Source: JAJFKJ01 sp964443025 (GTDB lineage: Bacteria; Pseudomonadota; Gammaproteobacteria; JABCZS01). From it: a DNA stretch of 8,615 nt. The stretch is taken from assembly GCA_964443025.1 (NCBI GenBank), contig CAYUEL010000092.1, forward strand, positions 1-8,615. The letters run 5' to 3'. This document shows, piece by piece, positions 1-6,032 of this stretch. Every line of letters starts with the position of its first letter. Position 1 is the first letter of the stretch. A model generated the notes under the pieces. It searched no databases. It saw only the letters and a list, made by a program, of their open reading frames with translations, and was not told the DNA's origin. The position numbers and the translations under genes were made by a program.

Positions 1-605
1 ATCCTTACGAAGTTTTTCTCGAACAATTTGTTTATAATTTAACTCAAACACCCGAACCAGAAGTCGCATCACAACTTATTCCAATCGTTAAACAATTGCA
101 AATGAGTTACAGCGGATGGACGTTGGATTCCATCACATTTTTAGGCAATGCGCCTCAATCATTAGGCTTATCTTTTACACGGCAACCTTATAGCAGTGTT
201 AATGGATTATTGTCGTTTAGGGAGATGGGATATTTTATTGATGTGGTAGTTACGCAAGATGGCAATCAAGCCACAGCAATGTACCCAATTGTGTTAGAAA
301 ATATACCCTACATCAACATCGAAGCTATTAAAAACTTACGGCCATCAGTGCAAGATCAATATTTTGATATGGTGACGGCAATACAAACGTATGATTTAAA
401 ATTTCAGCCGGGCCAAGAAGTAACGGAAGAAGGTAATGATTATTTTGTAGAAACTCCGTTCGGCATGAGTGGTAATGGGCTTTGGTCGTTGCAACGGGTT
501 ACAACCATTTTATCGGCATTTGATACATTAGGTATTATTTCTATAACAATAGTAGTCAACGGTGGCAATTATGATTGGACAATTCAGGGGGTTATTTATG
601 GTTAA
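1..605 (+). CDS. pilO: Type IVb pilus protein PilO (PilO2/PAP_PilO type), C-terminal part
   Basis: The reading frame is open from the first complete codon at position 3 to the TAA at 603-605, about 200 residues. The gene therefore begins upstream of the window; the TTG at 96 is only an internal leucine codon. No transmembrane segment or signal is visible in this part. The fragment is rich in short hydrophobic strands and contains a W-T-L-D motif just after position 105. It ends W-T-I-Q-G-V-I-Y-G, the kind of C-terminus I associate with PilO proteins of IncI-type pili. Family knowledge: this PilO is an inner-membrane and periplasmic accessory protein of type IVb pilus assembly, unrelated in sequence to the PilO of type IVa systems. 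The assignment rests mainly on position, directly upstream of pilP-pilQ-pilR-pilS. The last 8 bases overlap the start of pilP, which suggests translational coupling. Confidence 0.72.
   Translation, partial: PYEVFLEQFVYNLTQTPEPEVASQLIPIVKQLQMSYSGWTLDSITFLGNAPQSLGLSFTRQPYSSVNGLLSFREMGYFIDVVVTQDGNQATAMYPIVLENIPYINIEAIKNLRPSVQDQYFDMVTAIQTYDLKFQPGQEVTEEGNDYFVETPFGMSGNGLWSLQRVTTILSAFDTLGIISITIVVNGGNYDWTIQGVIYG
586..591 (+). promoter_or_regulatory. Ribosome binding site of pilP
   Basis: AGGGGG lies 6 bases before the ATG at 598. It is the best Shine-Dalgarno match in the pilO-pilP junction. It supports a pilP start at 598, in front of a signal peptide, and not the unsupported GTG at 679. Confidence 0.6.
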
Positions 606-1029
606 GAACATGATTATGGTATTGCTGGGGAGCCTATTGGTTTCTAATGCATTTGTATAAGCCTACGATGAAAATACGGTGGATGCATTAGATCAACTCG
701 ATCGCCAACGTGTTTTATTAGAAAAACAATTAGAAGTGGTGAAGCTTGAGGGCGAATTACGCGATGCGCTTTCAACCACGGGCGCGACCAATGTTGTAGA
801 TACGGAAGAAATGCAAACGTCAGCACTTAATTTAATTAAAGTGACAGGATTAGAAAAAAAACCTCAAGCGGTATTTACTTATGGTGGATATCGGATTGTG
901 ACAGCCAAGGGTGAAATGGTATTACCGAACATTCAAGTCAGTGGGGTTGAACCTACGCATGTTATATTAAAAGATGTCACAACGGGTAAAGAAAGTTTAT
1001 TGTGGTTAAGCACAGCTAATCCTTCTTAA
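598..1029 (+). CDS. pilP: Type IVb pilus biogenesis protein PilP, interrupted by an in-frame stop in its signal peptide
   Basis: Read from ATG 598, the frame gives a classic Sec signal peptide: Lys-3, a hydrophobic core (MIMVLLGSLLV) and a c-region SNAFV. It then meets TAA at 658-660 and resumes in the same frame with A-Y-D-E-N. If the stop were CAA (Gln), one transition away, the c-region would read V-Q-A, a good signal peptidase I site. The mature part, about 120 residues, has a Leu/Glu-rich heptad-like helix (DALDQLDRQRVLLEKQLE) followed by a small beta domain with YGGYRIV, LPNIQVSGV and a TGKE turn. This matches the general build of the R64-type PilP family, exported proteins of type IVb pilus assembly. 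The gene overlaps pilO by 8 bases and ends 6 bases before pilQ. As written, only a 20-residue peptide is made from ATG 598; reinitiation at GTG 679 would give a protein without a signal. Either the gene is inactivated, or the base is an error, or the stop is read through. The family call is good; functional status is open. Confidence 0.75.
658..660 (+). other. In-frame TAA stop codon inside the pilP signal peptide
   Basis: TAA falls between the GTA and GCC codons at the expected signal peptidase cleavage region, in the same frame as both the upstream signal peptide (598-657) and the downstream mature PilP (661-1029). There is no frame change, so a single base substitution such as C658T explains it. 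No Shine-Dalgarno sequence precedes the next in-frame start-like codon, GTG 679. Confidence 0.85.
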
Positions 1030-1035
1030 ACAAAC

Positions 1036-2664
1036 ATGGTACAAGCAATGGACATGAAAGCAACAGCACAAAACGTAGCACATACACCCCCAGGTGTACT
1101 TTTTGTCGATACCATCGACGATATGCCACGTTTTACCAAGTTGTTATTCACGACAACCAGCGATATTCAGCTTACAGAAGAGGAACGTAGGCATTTTTTA
1201 GTGGTGGAAGGTCCTAGCGAGGGTGAACGTAAATTAGCTTATTTATTGGCAACCCAGAATATTCCCAGCAAGATGAATCAACGTGCTAAGACATTGGCAT
1301 TATTAGTTAAGAAAACGCACGCCGTTAAGATCATTTATACAACCAAAGACATTCTAAATATTGTTTATGATTATTTAAAAACGGCTCAGACAAAAGAAAC
1401 ACAAATACATGTGAAAGAATCGGAACTTTACGATTCTTTGAATGATTTGTTTGCTCGCGCTGTTCAAATGCATGCATCGGATATTCACTTTGAAGCTTAT
1501 GAAACAAAAACCGATATCAAGTTTCGAATTAACGGCATCATGGTCAAGATCTTGGAATATGCGCAAGAATATTCGCATGAATTAGCGCGTATTTTATATA
1601 ACGTATTAGCTGCGGAAGGTTCCAAAGATATTCAATTTGACGAAAGTAAGATGCAATCGGCTATTGTTGAAAAGCATATTCTGGGCAAACAATACCGAGT
1701 TCGTGTGCAAACGGCGCCACGGTATCCGTTTGGTTATTCCATTGCACTACGTATGCTTCCGCTCGATACCAAAAACGAGCAGGATGTTGAAGATTTGGGT
1801 TATACCGCGGACCAAACAAAAATATTGTATAAAGCAGGCATGAAACCCACCGGCGCGTTGATTTTCGCGGGAACAACCGGTAGCGGTAAATCAACAACCT
1901 TGTCCACGTTAATTGCCGATAAGATTGCCAAAACAAAAGGTTCGCGTAAAGTTATCACCATTGAAAACCCACCGGAATATGTGATCACAGGTGCGTTGCA
2001 AATTAACATTAACGACGCAAGTGATAATGCGCAAGCCACCTTTGCAGATGCCATCAAAGTTGCTATGCGTATGGATCCTGATATCCTGATGATTGGTGAG
2101 GTGCGTGATGCAAAAACAGCGAAGCTGTTACAAGATTCTGTGCAATCAGGTCACCAAGTATTTACCACGGTACATGCTCAATCAGCATTAGGTATTTTTG
2201 AACGTTTAGTGGGTTTGGGGTTTGAACGTGCGGTGTTAACATCCCCAGGGTTTTTATCATTATTAGTCTATCAAGTACTAGCGCCCATCAATTGCCCTCA
2301 TTGTGCCATTACGTTTCATGATTATGCGAATCGAGAATTAGACATCTTAGATCAAGAATTAGTGGCTCGTGTCAAACATGCGGTTGCGGGTGATCAAATT
2401 GATAACGTTAAATTCCGCAAGGAAGAAGGCTGCGATAAATGCCAAAAGACTGGATTTCTAGGCCGTACTGTAATAGCCGAAATGATCGAGGCGGATGATA
2501 AATTACTCAGTTTGATTCGTACTGAAAATTATGCGGAAGCAAAAGTTCATTTGAGTAAGATGGATTCGCCCACGTTATATACCAACATCATGAAAAGAAT
2601 TGTATCGGGTGATTTAGATCCCCATTATGCCGAAGATAAAGTTGGCTATTTAGGGACACGTTAA
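1036..2664 (+). CDS. pilQ: Type IVb pilus secretion ATPase PilQ (PilB/GspE family)
   Basis: Hexameric ATPase that powers pilin assembly from the cytoplasmic face of the inner membrane, working with PilR. This PilQ follows R64 naming and is not the outer-membrane secretin. In the 542 residues I see an N-terminal domain of about 130 residues, then ASDIHFE (about 150-156) opening the N2/PAS-like domain. Next come Walker A GTTGSGKST at 279-287 (Lys-285), an Asp-box variant with TIENPPEY, Walker B ILMIGE at 350-355 (Glu-355) and a His box GHQVFTTVHA at 372-381. A zinc-type tetracysteine follows: CPHC at 420-423 and CDKC at 466-469. All catalytic motifs look intact and the length suits the family. 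ATG 1036 is 6 bases after the pilP stop but has no Shine-Dalgarno sequence; ATGs at 1048 and 1054 are alternatives without better signals. Translation may therefore depend on ribosomes leaving pilP, which the pilP stop codon would disturb. Confidence 0.93.
   Translation: MVQAMDMKATAQNVAHTPPGVLFVDTIDDMPRFTKLLFTTTSDIQLTEEERRHFLVVEGPSEGERKLAYLLATQNIPSKMNQRAKTLALLVKKTHAVKIIYTTKDILNIVYDYLKTAQTKETQIHVKESELYDSLNDLFARAVQMHASDIHFEAYETKTDIKFRINGIMVKILEYAQEYSHELARILYNVLAAEGSKDIQFDESKMQSAIVEKHILGKQYRVRVQTAPRYPFGYSIALRMLPLDTKNEQDVEDLGYTADQTKILYKAGMKPTGALIFAGTTGSGKSTTLSTLIADKIAKTKGSRKVITIENPPEYVITGALQININDASDNAQATFADAIKVAMRMDPDILMIGEVRDAKTAKLLQDSVQSGHQVFTTVHAQSALGIFERLVGLGFERAVLTSPGFLSLLVYQVLAPINCPHCAITFHDYANRELDILDQELVARVKHAVAGDQIDNVKFRKEEGCDKCQKTGFLGRTVIAEMIEADDKLLSLIRTENYAEAKVHLSKMDSPTLYTNIMKRIVSGDLDPHYAEDKVGYLGTR
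2652..2656 (+). promoter_or_regulatory. Ribosome binding site for the GTG start of pilR
   Basis: AGGGA inside the last codons of pilQ lies 8 bases before GTG 2665. It decides the start: the pilQ stop TAA at 2662-2664 touches the GTG directly, and no ATG is near in this frame. Confidence 0.5.
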
Positions 2665-3750
2665 GTGCGCAAATTAAGCTTGTTAGATAATGTAAAACAA
2701 ATGGGCCAGAATGTAAGTTACTGGTATTTGAAATTCTTTGTCTTAACGCATCGTCGACGTATTGATTTATACCGCAACTTGCAAATGATCACCAGCTCAG
2801 GCATTTCATTAGCAGAAACCGTACGTTTATTGTCACTCAAATTTCGCAAACATATGCCGCGATCATCCATGCCTAAAATTTTAGATGCGTGGTTGAAATC
2901 CATGGCCATGGGTAAAACATTCAACCAAGCGATACAACCGTGGGTTCCTGGTTGGGAATTATTATTGTTGCGCGCCGGTGGTAGCACGCAAGTATCACAC
3001 ATGTTGGGATACGTAAGTGAACTCTCGAACAATATCATTAAATTAAAATCAGGATTAACCAGTGCATTACGTTATCCCATATTTGCCCTATTGATGTTAT
3101 TTGTTTTATTAGGCGTGTTCACGTATTACGTCATACCGAATTTAACGACGTTCTTACCACCCGAAAAATGGCCGCCCATTACCAAAGGTCTTTATGCCTT
3201 CACAACGTTCATCACTGAAAAAGGTATTTTTGTGCTTCTGGGAATAATTATTGTCGTGGGGCTTATTGTGTATTCACTAGGGCATTTAAAAACAGGGGTA
3301 GCACGTCGGATCCTCAATAGCATTCCCCCTTGGTCTATTTATAAACAATTTAATAGCAGTATTTTTTTACTGAGCTTGGCAAGCTTATTGCGCTCAGGCG
3401 TTTCATTTGGCCAATCACTGGAAACCATTCGTAGTAGCTCATCTAAATATATTGCTAGTCTACTCATCATGATGCAAGCGAAGTTGCAAGCGGGTAAACG
3501 CGCAGGCGAAGCGATTCAATGCGAATTATTTGATAAAGAAACGCTTGTTAATCTTGAGGTCTATGCAGATACTGATAAACTGGAAGAAGGCATTTACGTG
3601 TTAGCAGAAGAGCAATTAAGTCAGCAAATTGAAAAACTTGCAACAGCGACCAAGATGCTGGGTAACTTTATTCTGCTAATTGTAGTATTATTCATTGTAT
3701 GGAACTACATGGGCTTAATCGCCCTTCAATCGTCACTCGGAACCACATAG
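2665..3750 (+). CDS. pilR: Type IVb pilus inner-membrane platform protein PilR (PilC/GspF family)
   Basis: Polytopic inner-membrane protein that forms the assembly platform and passes ATPase motion to the growing pilus. The 361 residues show the family layout of two cytoplasmic GspF-type helical domains, each followed by membrane segments. The first domain spans roughly 30-130, with MITSSGISLAETVRLLS near its start. The second spans about 225-330 and contains the matching FLLSLASLLRSGVSFGQSLE. Membrane segments are seen at about 137-160, 188-207 and 333-354. The related L-x-S-G-[IV]-S motifs in both domains are the internal duplication typical of GspF/PilC. The start is GTG 2665, immediately after the pilQ stop, with AGGGA 8 bases upstream, so the two genes are tightly coupled as expected for an ATPase-platform pair. 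Length is within the usual range of R64-type PilR proteins and nothing appears truncated. Confidence 0.9.
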   Translation: MRKLSLLDNVKQMGQNVSYWYLKFFVLTHRRRIDLYRNLQMITSSGISLAETVRLLSLKFRKHMPRSSMPKILDAWLKSMAMGKTFNQAIQPWVPGWELLLLRAGGSTQVSHMLGYVSELSNNIIKLKSGLTSALRYPIFALLMLFVLLGVFTYYVIPNLTTFLPPEKWPPITKGLYAFTTFITEKGIFVLLGIIIVVGLIVYSLGHLKTGVARRILNSIPPWSIYKQFNSSIFLLSLASLLRSGVSFGQSLETIRSSSSKYIASLLIMMQAKLQAGKRAGEAIQCELFDKETLVNLEVYADTDKLEEGIYVLAEEQLSQQIEKLATATKMLGNFILLIVVLFIVWNYMGLIALQSSLGTT

Positions 3751-3753
3751 GAG
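3749..3753 (+). promoter_or_regulatory. Ribosome binding site of pilS
   Basis: AGGAG overlaps the pilR stop codon and lies 7 bases before ATG 3761. It is the strongest Shine-Dalgarno match on the plus strand here, fitting the need for much more pilin than assembly proteins. It also fixes the start at 3761, so the long proline-rich leader is really part of the protein. Confidence 0.7.
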
Positions 3754-3760
3754 CTATATT

Positions 3761-4327
3761 ATGAACATGAAAAGCCCAAGCTTTGGCAGACCAAAACCTC
3801 GTCCTCGCGGCCCAAAACCAGGCCCCGGCAAACCAAGAAAGTCACACCAACAGGGTGTGACTTTATTTGAATTGTTGTTGGTGCTTTTCGTAGCTGCGTT
3901 CGTGGCCGTAGCCGTGGCGACTATTTATAATCGTGTGAATACGACATACAAAGAAAACGTTCTGTTTAACGATGTTCAACAATTAGCGGCCAATATCCGT
4001 TCCATTTATGGTAGTTCAGTCAATTATGCAGGTCTTGACAGCGACGTTGTTGTGGCTGCACAAATTGCGCCTGATAGCATGATTTCCGGTACTACGCGCA
4101 TTACCCCTTTTTACAATGCAGGTAATACATGGGAAGTGGCAGAGGCTGCGAATGGCGATGAATTTACTATTACGATTAGCAATCTCCCCGTCTCTGTTTG
4201 CACAGGCATGGCTGGTAAAGGATTAGGCGTGGCAACTAGTGTTGCAACAGGCGGCACGGTTGCGACAGACGTAGGAGCGTTAGCAGCAGGTTGTGCAGGC
4301 GGCGTGGTAGCGTTAACGTACAATTAA
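3761..4327 (+). CDS. pilS: Type IVb major prepilin PilS
   Basis: Likely the main filament subunit. The precursor has 188 residues. The cleavage motif is H-Q-Q-G32 | V33-T-L-F-E37, with the required Gly at -1 and Glu at +5, followed by about 20 hydrophobic residues (LLLVLFVAAFVAVAVATIY) that form the N-terminal helix. The mature protein would be 156 residues. It has only two cysteines, Cys-147 and Cys-178, placed like the C-terminal disulfide of type IVb pilins; the loop between them is almost all Gly, Ala, Val and Thr. The closing AAGCAGG...LTYN agrees with my memory of the PilS C-terminus. The leader is odd: 32 residues with alternating prolines and Arg/Lys (RPKPRPRGPKPGPGKPRK). Type IVb leaders are longer than type IVa ones, but this composition is unusual. 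A perfect stem-loop overlaps the cleavage-site codons. The gene sits 10 bases after pilR and 24 before the first pilV-like gene. Confidence 0.9.
   Translation: MNMKSPSFGRPKPRPRGPKPGPGKPRKSHQQGVTLFELLLVLFVAAFVAVAVATIYNRVNTTYKENVLFNDVQQLAANIRSIYGSSVNYAGLDSDVVVAAQIAPDSMISGTTRITPFYNAGNTWEVAEAANGDEFTITISNLPVSVCTGMAGKGLGVATSVATGGTVATDVGALAAGCAGGVVALTYN
3838..3864 (+). other. Perfect 11-bp inverted repeat (stem-loop) within pilS
   Basis: The arms AAAGTCACACC (3838-3848) and GGTGTGACTTT (3854-3864) are exact reverse complements around a 5-base loop, AACAG. The sequence after the stem is ATTTG, so the T-rich part reads TTTATTT. It covers the codons K-S-H-Q-Q-G-V-T, spanning the prepilin cleavage site. 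In RNA this would be a stable hairpin with some terminator-like character, but it lies in translated sequence about 80 bases after the start. It could act as an attenuator or an mRNA processing or stability element, or reflect codon choice only. Confidence 0.5.
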
Positions 4328-4339
4328 TCGATGAATTAA

Positions 4340-4344
4340 AGAGG
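4340..4344 (+). promoter_or_regulatory. Ribosome binding site for the TTG start of the first pilV-like gene
   Basis: AGAGG lies 7 bases before TTG 4352. In this frame a stop (TAA 4337) lies just upstream and there is no ATG between, so this site supports an unusual TTG start placed exactly before the membrane segment. Confidence 0.5.
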
Positions 4345-4351
4345 TTCGATA

Positions 4352-4945
4352 TTGAATATTAAATACGTAGTAGGCGCTGTTGCGCTAGGTGTGATCGTTG
4401 CCGCAGGGGTGATGTACTTACCGAAACAACAAAAGGATGATCCCGCTAAGCAATTGGGGCATCAGTTGTACCGTTTTGGTGTTGCGGCAGCAGCATTTGC
4501 GCAAGCGAACCCTACGCATTATACGCCCGATGATGAACGTCTGGTGGTGTACGGTATCGAATGGTTGCAGCCTGAGTTTTTGCCTGAGGATTTTGATTTC
4601 AATACTGCAGACTTCAAAATTGCGGATGTTGAACCTGGTAAAGGACCCGTAAAAACAGTGCTGAATGCGAATGAAACAGGGTTAGGGGATTACATCATTG
4701 AAGTGGAGCTCATCGAGTTGGGTGAAGTGTTGATAGATGGAAAACCTGACGTACAAGCTGCTTTACAGGCTGCCAATTACGCTAACAACGACCAAACGAA
4801 CGGTAAAGCGCCGGACATCTTCTACACGCTAGACATGGGCAAAGATGAACAAGGTGTTGAAGTAGGACATCTGGTTGGCAAATCGAGTAAGAATGAAGTT
4901 GATATGAGGAATCAAGGTAACACTGAATTCATACTAGAAGAGTAA
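4352..4945 (+). CDS. PilV-like membrane-anchored protein without prepilin signal (first of three paralogues)
   Basis: The 197-residue protein begins with an uncleaved-looking membrane helix at about 4-23 (YVVGAVALGVIVAAGVMYL) and then an exported domain. There is no Gly | xxxxGlu prepilin peptidase site. Residues 31-126 align by eye with the second paralogue (4955-6022): QLG..LY.FG.A matches QLG..LFQYGIA, V.YG.EWLQ matches V.YGYEWLQ, and LKTVL....TG.G.YEL.V.LIELG is shared almost entirely. The later AA..A..Y block and GHLVG are also shared. The protein stops after MRNQGNTEF, where the second and third paralogues have the corresponding LR.DG.N.M...I.F hinge before their long tips. It is thus the PilV core without a processing signal and without a tip. 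It contains no cysteines. Start is TTG 4352 with AGAGG 7 bases upstream. Function is not known; an inner-membrane assembly or anchoring role is only a guess. Confidence 0.72.
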   Translation: MNIKYVVGAVALGVIVAAGVMYLPKQQKDDPAKQLGHQLYRFGVAAAAFAQANPTHYTPDDERLVVYGIEWLQPEFLPEDFDFNTADFKIADVEPGKGPVKTVLNANETGLGDYIIEVELIELGEVLIDGKPDVQAALQAANYANNDQTNGKAPDIFYTLDMGKDEQGVEVGHLVGKSSKNEVDMRNQGNTEFILEE

Positions 4946-4954
4946 ACAATACAT

Positions 4955-6022
4955 ATGCAGCATACCAAACAGAAGCACAAAGGCTTTACGCTTTTTGAAA
5001 TCATGCTTGTCATGTTAGTGGTTGGGTTTGGGATTGTTGCGATGATCAATTACACGGGTCGCAAAACCCAAGAATCAGCGGCCGATCAATTAGGTTATCG
5101 TTTATTTCAATACGGAATAGCCGTCAGTGATTATGCACGTCAAAATCCAGATGGTTATGATCCTAATAACGAGCCTGAAGTTTTCTACGGTTATGAATGG
5201 TTACAAGGCAAAAGCAACCCTGAAACAGGAGAACCGTTTTTAGGGGAAGATTTCAGTTTCGATATTCGTCCACTTAAAATTCTGGATGTTGAGACGGACA
5301 TGGATAGTGCTAATCCACGCATCCTCAAAACTGTATTAAGTATTGACCAAACAGGCCAAGGCGGTTATGAATTAGTCGTTGATTTAATTGAGCTGGGTTT
5401 GGTAACACGATCCGCGACGGCAACCCAACAGGAAGGGGGCGCTGACGAATACGTATCGGATCCGAGTCTGGCGGGTGCGGCAGCAACTTATGCCAGCAAC
5501 TACCGAGGACGTGATGGTCAATCGGTGATTGAGTACCAGTTAGATGAGGATTTTGCAGATAATCCACAAAAAGCACATATCATTGGGGAACCCAAACAAG
5601 ATGTAGGTCTTAGTGATTATTGGCTTCGCACCGATGGTGGCAACCAAATGCAGGGGCCCATTGAATTTAATAGCACAGTGATTCCCGAGAACCGTACTAT
5701 CACCGGTGTGGATTCCATTGGATTTACCGATAGTTCCAGCAACGTACAAACGCTCCGTGGCTTTAGAATTACCAGTGAAGTGGGTTGGAGCACGAATCAA
5801 AATGTAGACTATAGTACTACTTTTACATCAGCTCTTAACTTTCCTGTGCATTCAGGCAATAGCATGTGCTTTATTGTTACCATGCAGGTACCTTCAGAAT
5901 CGACGGATACTTGTGCGATTACATTATCAACCAGTAATGAATGGTATTTAAGTATGCAACGAACAGCCAAAACCAATCATGACTTTATTTGTAAGGCTCG
6001 TTGCATAATGTTTGATTGGTAA
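4955..6022 (+). CDS. pilV: PilV-like minor prepilin with C-terminal tip domain (second paralogue)
   Basis: Probable minor pilin or pilus-tip adhesin of 355 residues. The leader is 10 residues, MQHTKQKHKG | FTLFE, with Gly -1 and Glu +5, followed by the hydrophobic helix IMLVMLVVGFGIVAMI. A core domain (about 40-215), shared with the genes on either side, follows. At 222-238 comes a hinge with YWLRTDGGNQMQGPIEF, recalling the junction in R64-like PilV between the pilin core and the variable adhesin part. Then follow short ITGVDSIGF / NVQTLRGF strand repeats and a C-terminal domain with Cys-305, 320, 346 and 350. The last pair is spaced C-x3-C and is also present in the third paralogue. ATG 4955 is 9 bases after the preceding stop; only a weak, distant AGAAG precedes it, so coupling is likely. 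No shufflon recombination sites are visible at the 3' end. The minor-pilin class is firm; the exact PilV name is by homology of layout. Confidence 0.78.
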   Translation: MQHTKQKHKGFTLFEIMLVMLVVGFGIVAMINYTGRKTQESAADQLGYRLFQYGIAVSDYARQNPDGYDPNNEPEVFYGYEWLQGKSNPETGEPFLGEDFSFDIRPLKILDVETDMDSANPRILKTVLSIDQTGQGGYELVVDLIELGLVTRSATATQQEGGADEYVSDPSLAGAAATYASNYRGRDGQSVIEYQLDEDFADNPQKAHIIGEPKQDVGLSDYWLRTDGGNQMQGPIEFNSTVIPENRTITGVDSIGFTDSSSNVQTLRGFRITSEVGWSTNQNVDYSTTFTSALNFPVHSGNSMCFIVTMQVPSESTDTCAITLSTSNEWYLSMQRTAKTNHDFICKARCIMFDW

Positions 6023-6032
6023 AGTGAGTTTA

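Noticed and set aside
96..605. A complete small gene starting at TTG 96
   Set aside because: The frame is open all the way to the start of the window with similar protein-like composition, and no ribosome binding site precedes 96. It is the end of a longer gene.
598..1029. A changed genetic code in which TAA is read as glutamine
   Set aside because: All other plus-strand genes end at TAA or TAG at the expected family length and next to the next gene's start, so TAA clearly works as a stop here.
3838..3864. The pilS stem-loop as a true intrinsic terminator
   Set aside because: The T-run is short and interrupted (TTTATTT), and the gene and operon continue. Attenuation is possible, full termination unlikely.
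6012..6032. TTG 6012 as the start of the third pilV-like gene
   Set aside because: It would overlap the preceding gene, has no clear ribosome binding site, and adds seven residues before a leader that is already normal from ATG 6033.
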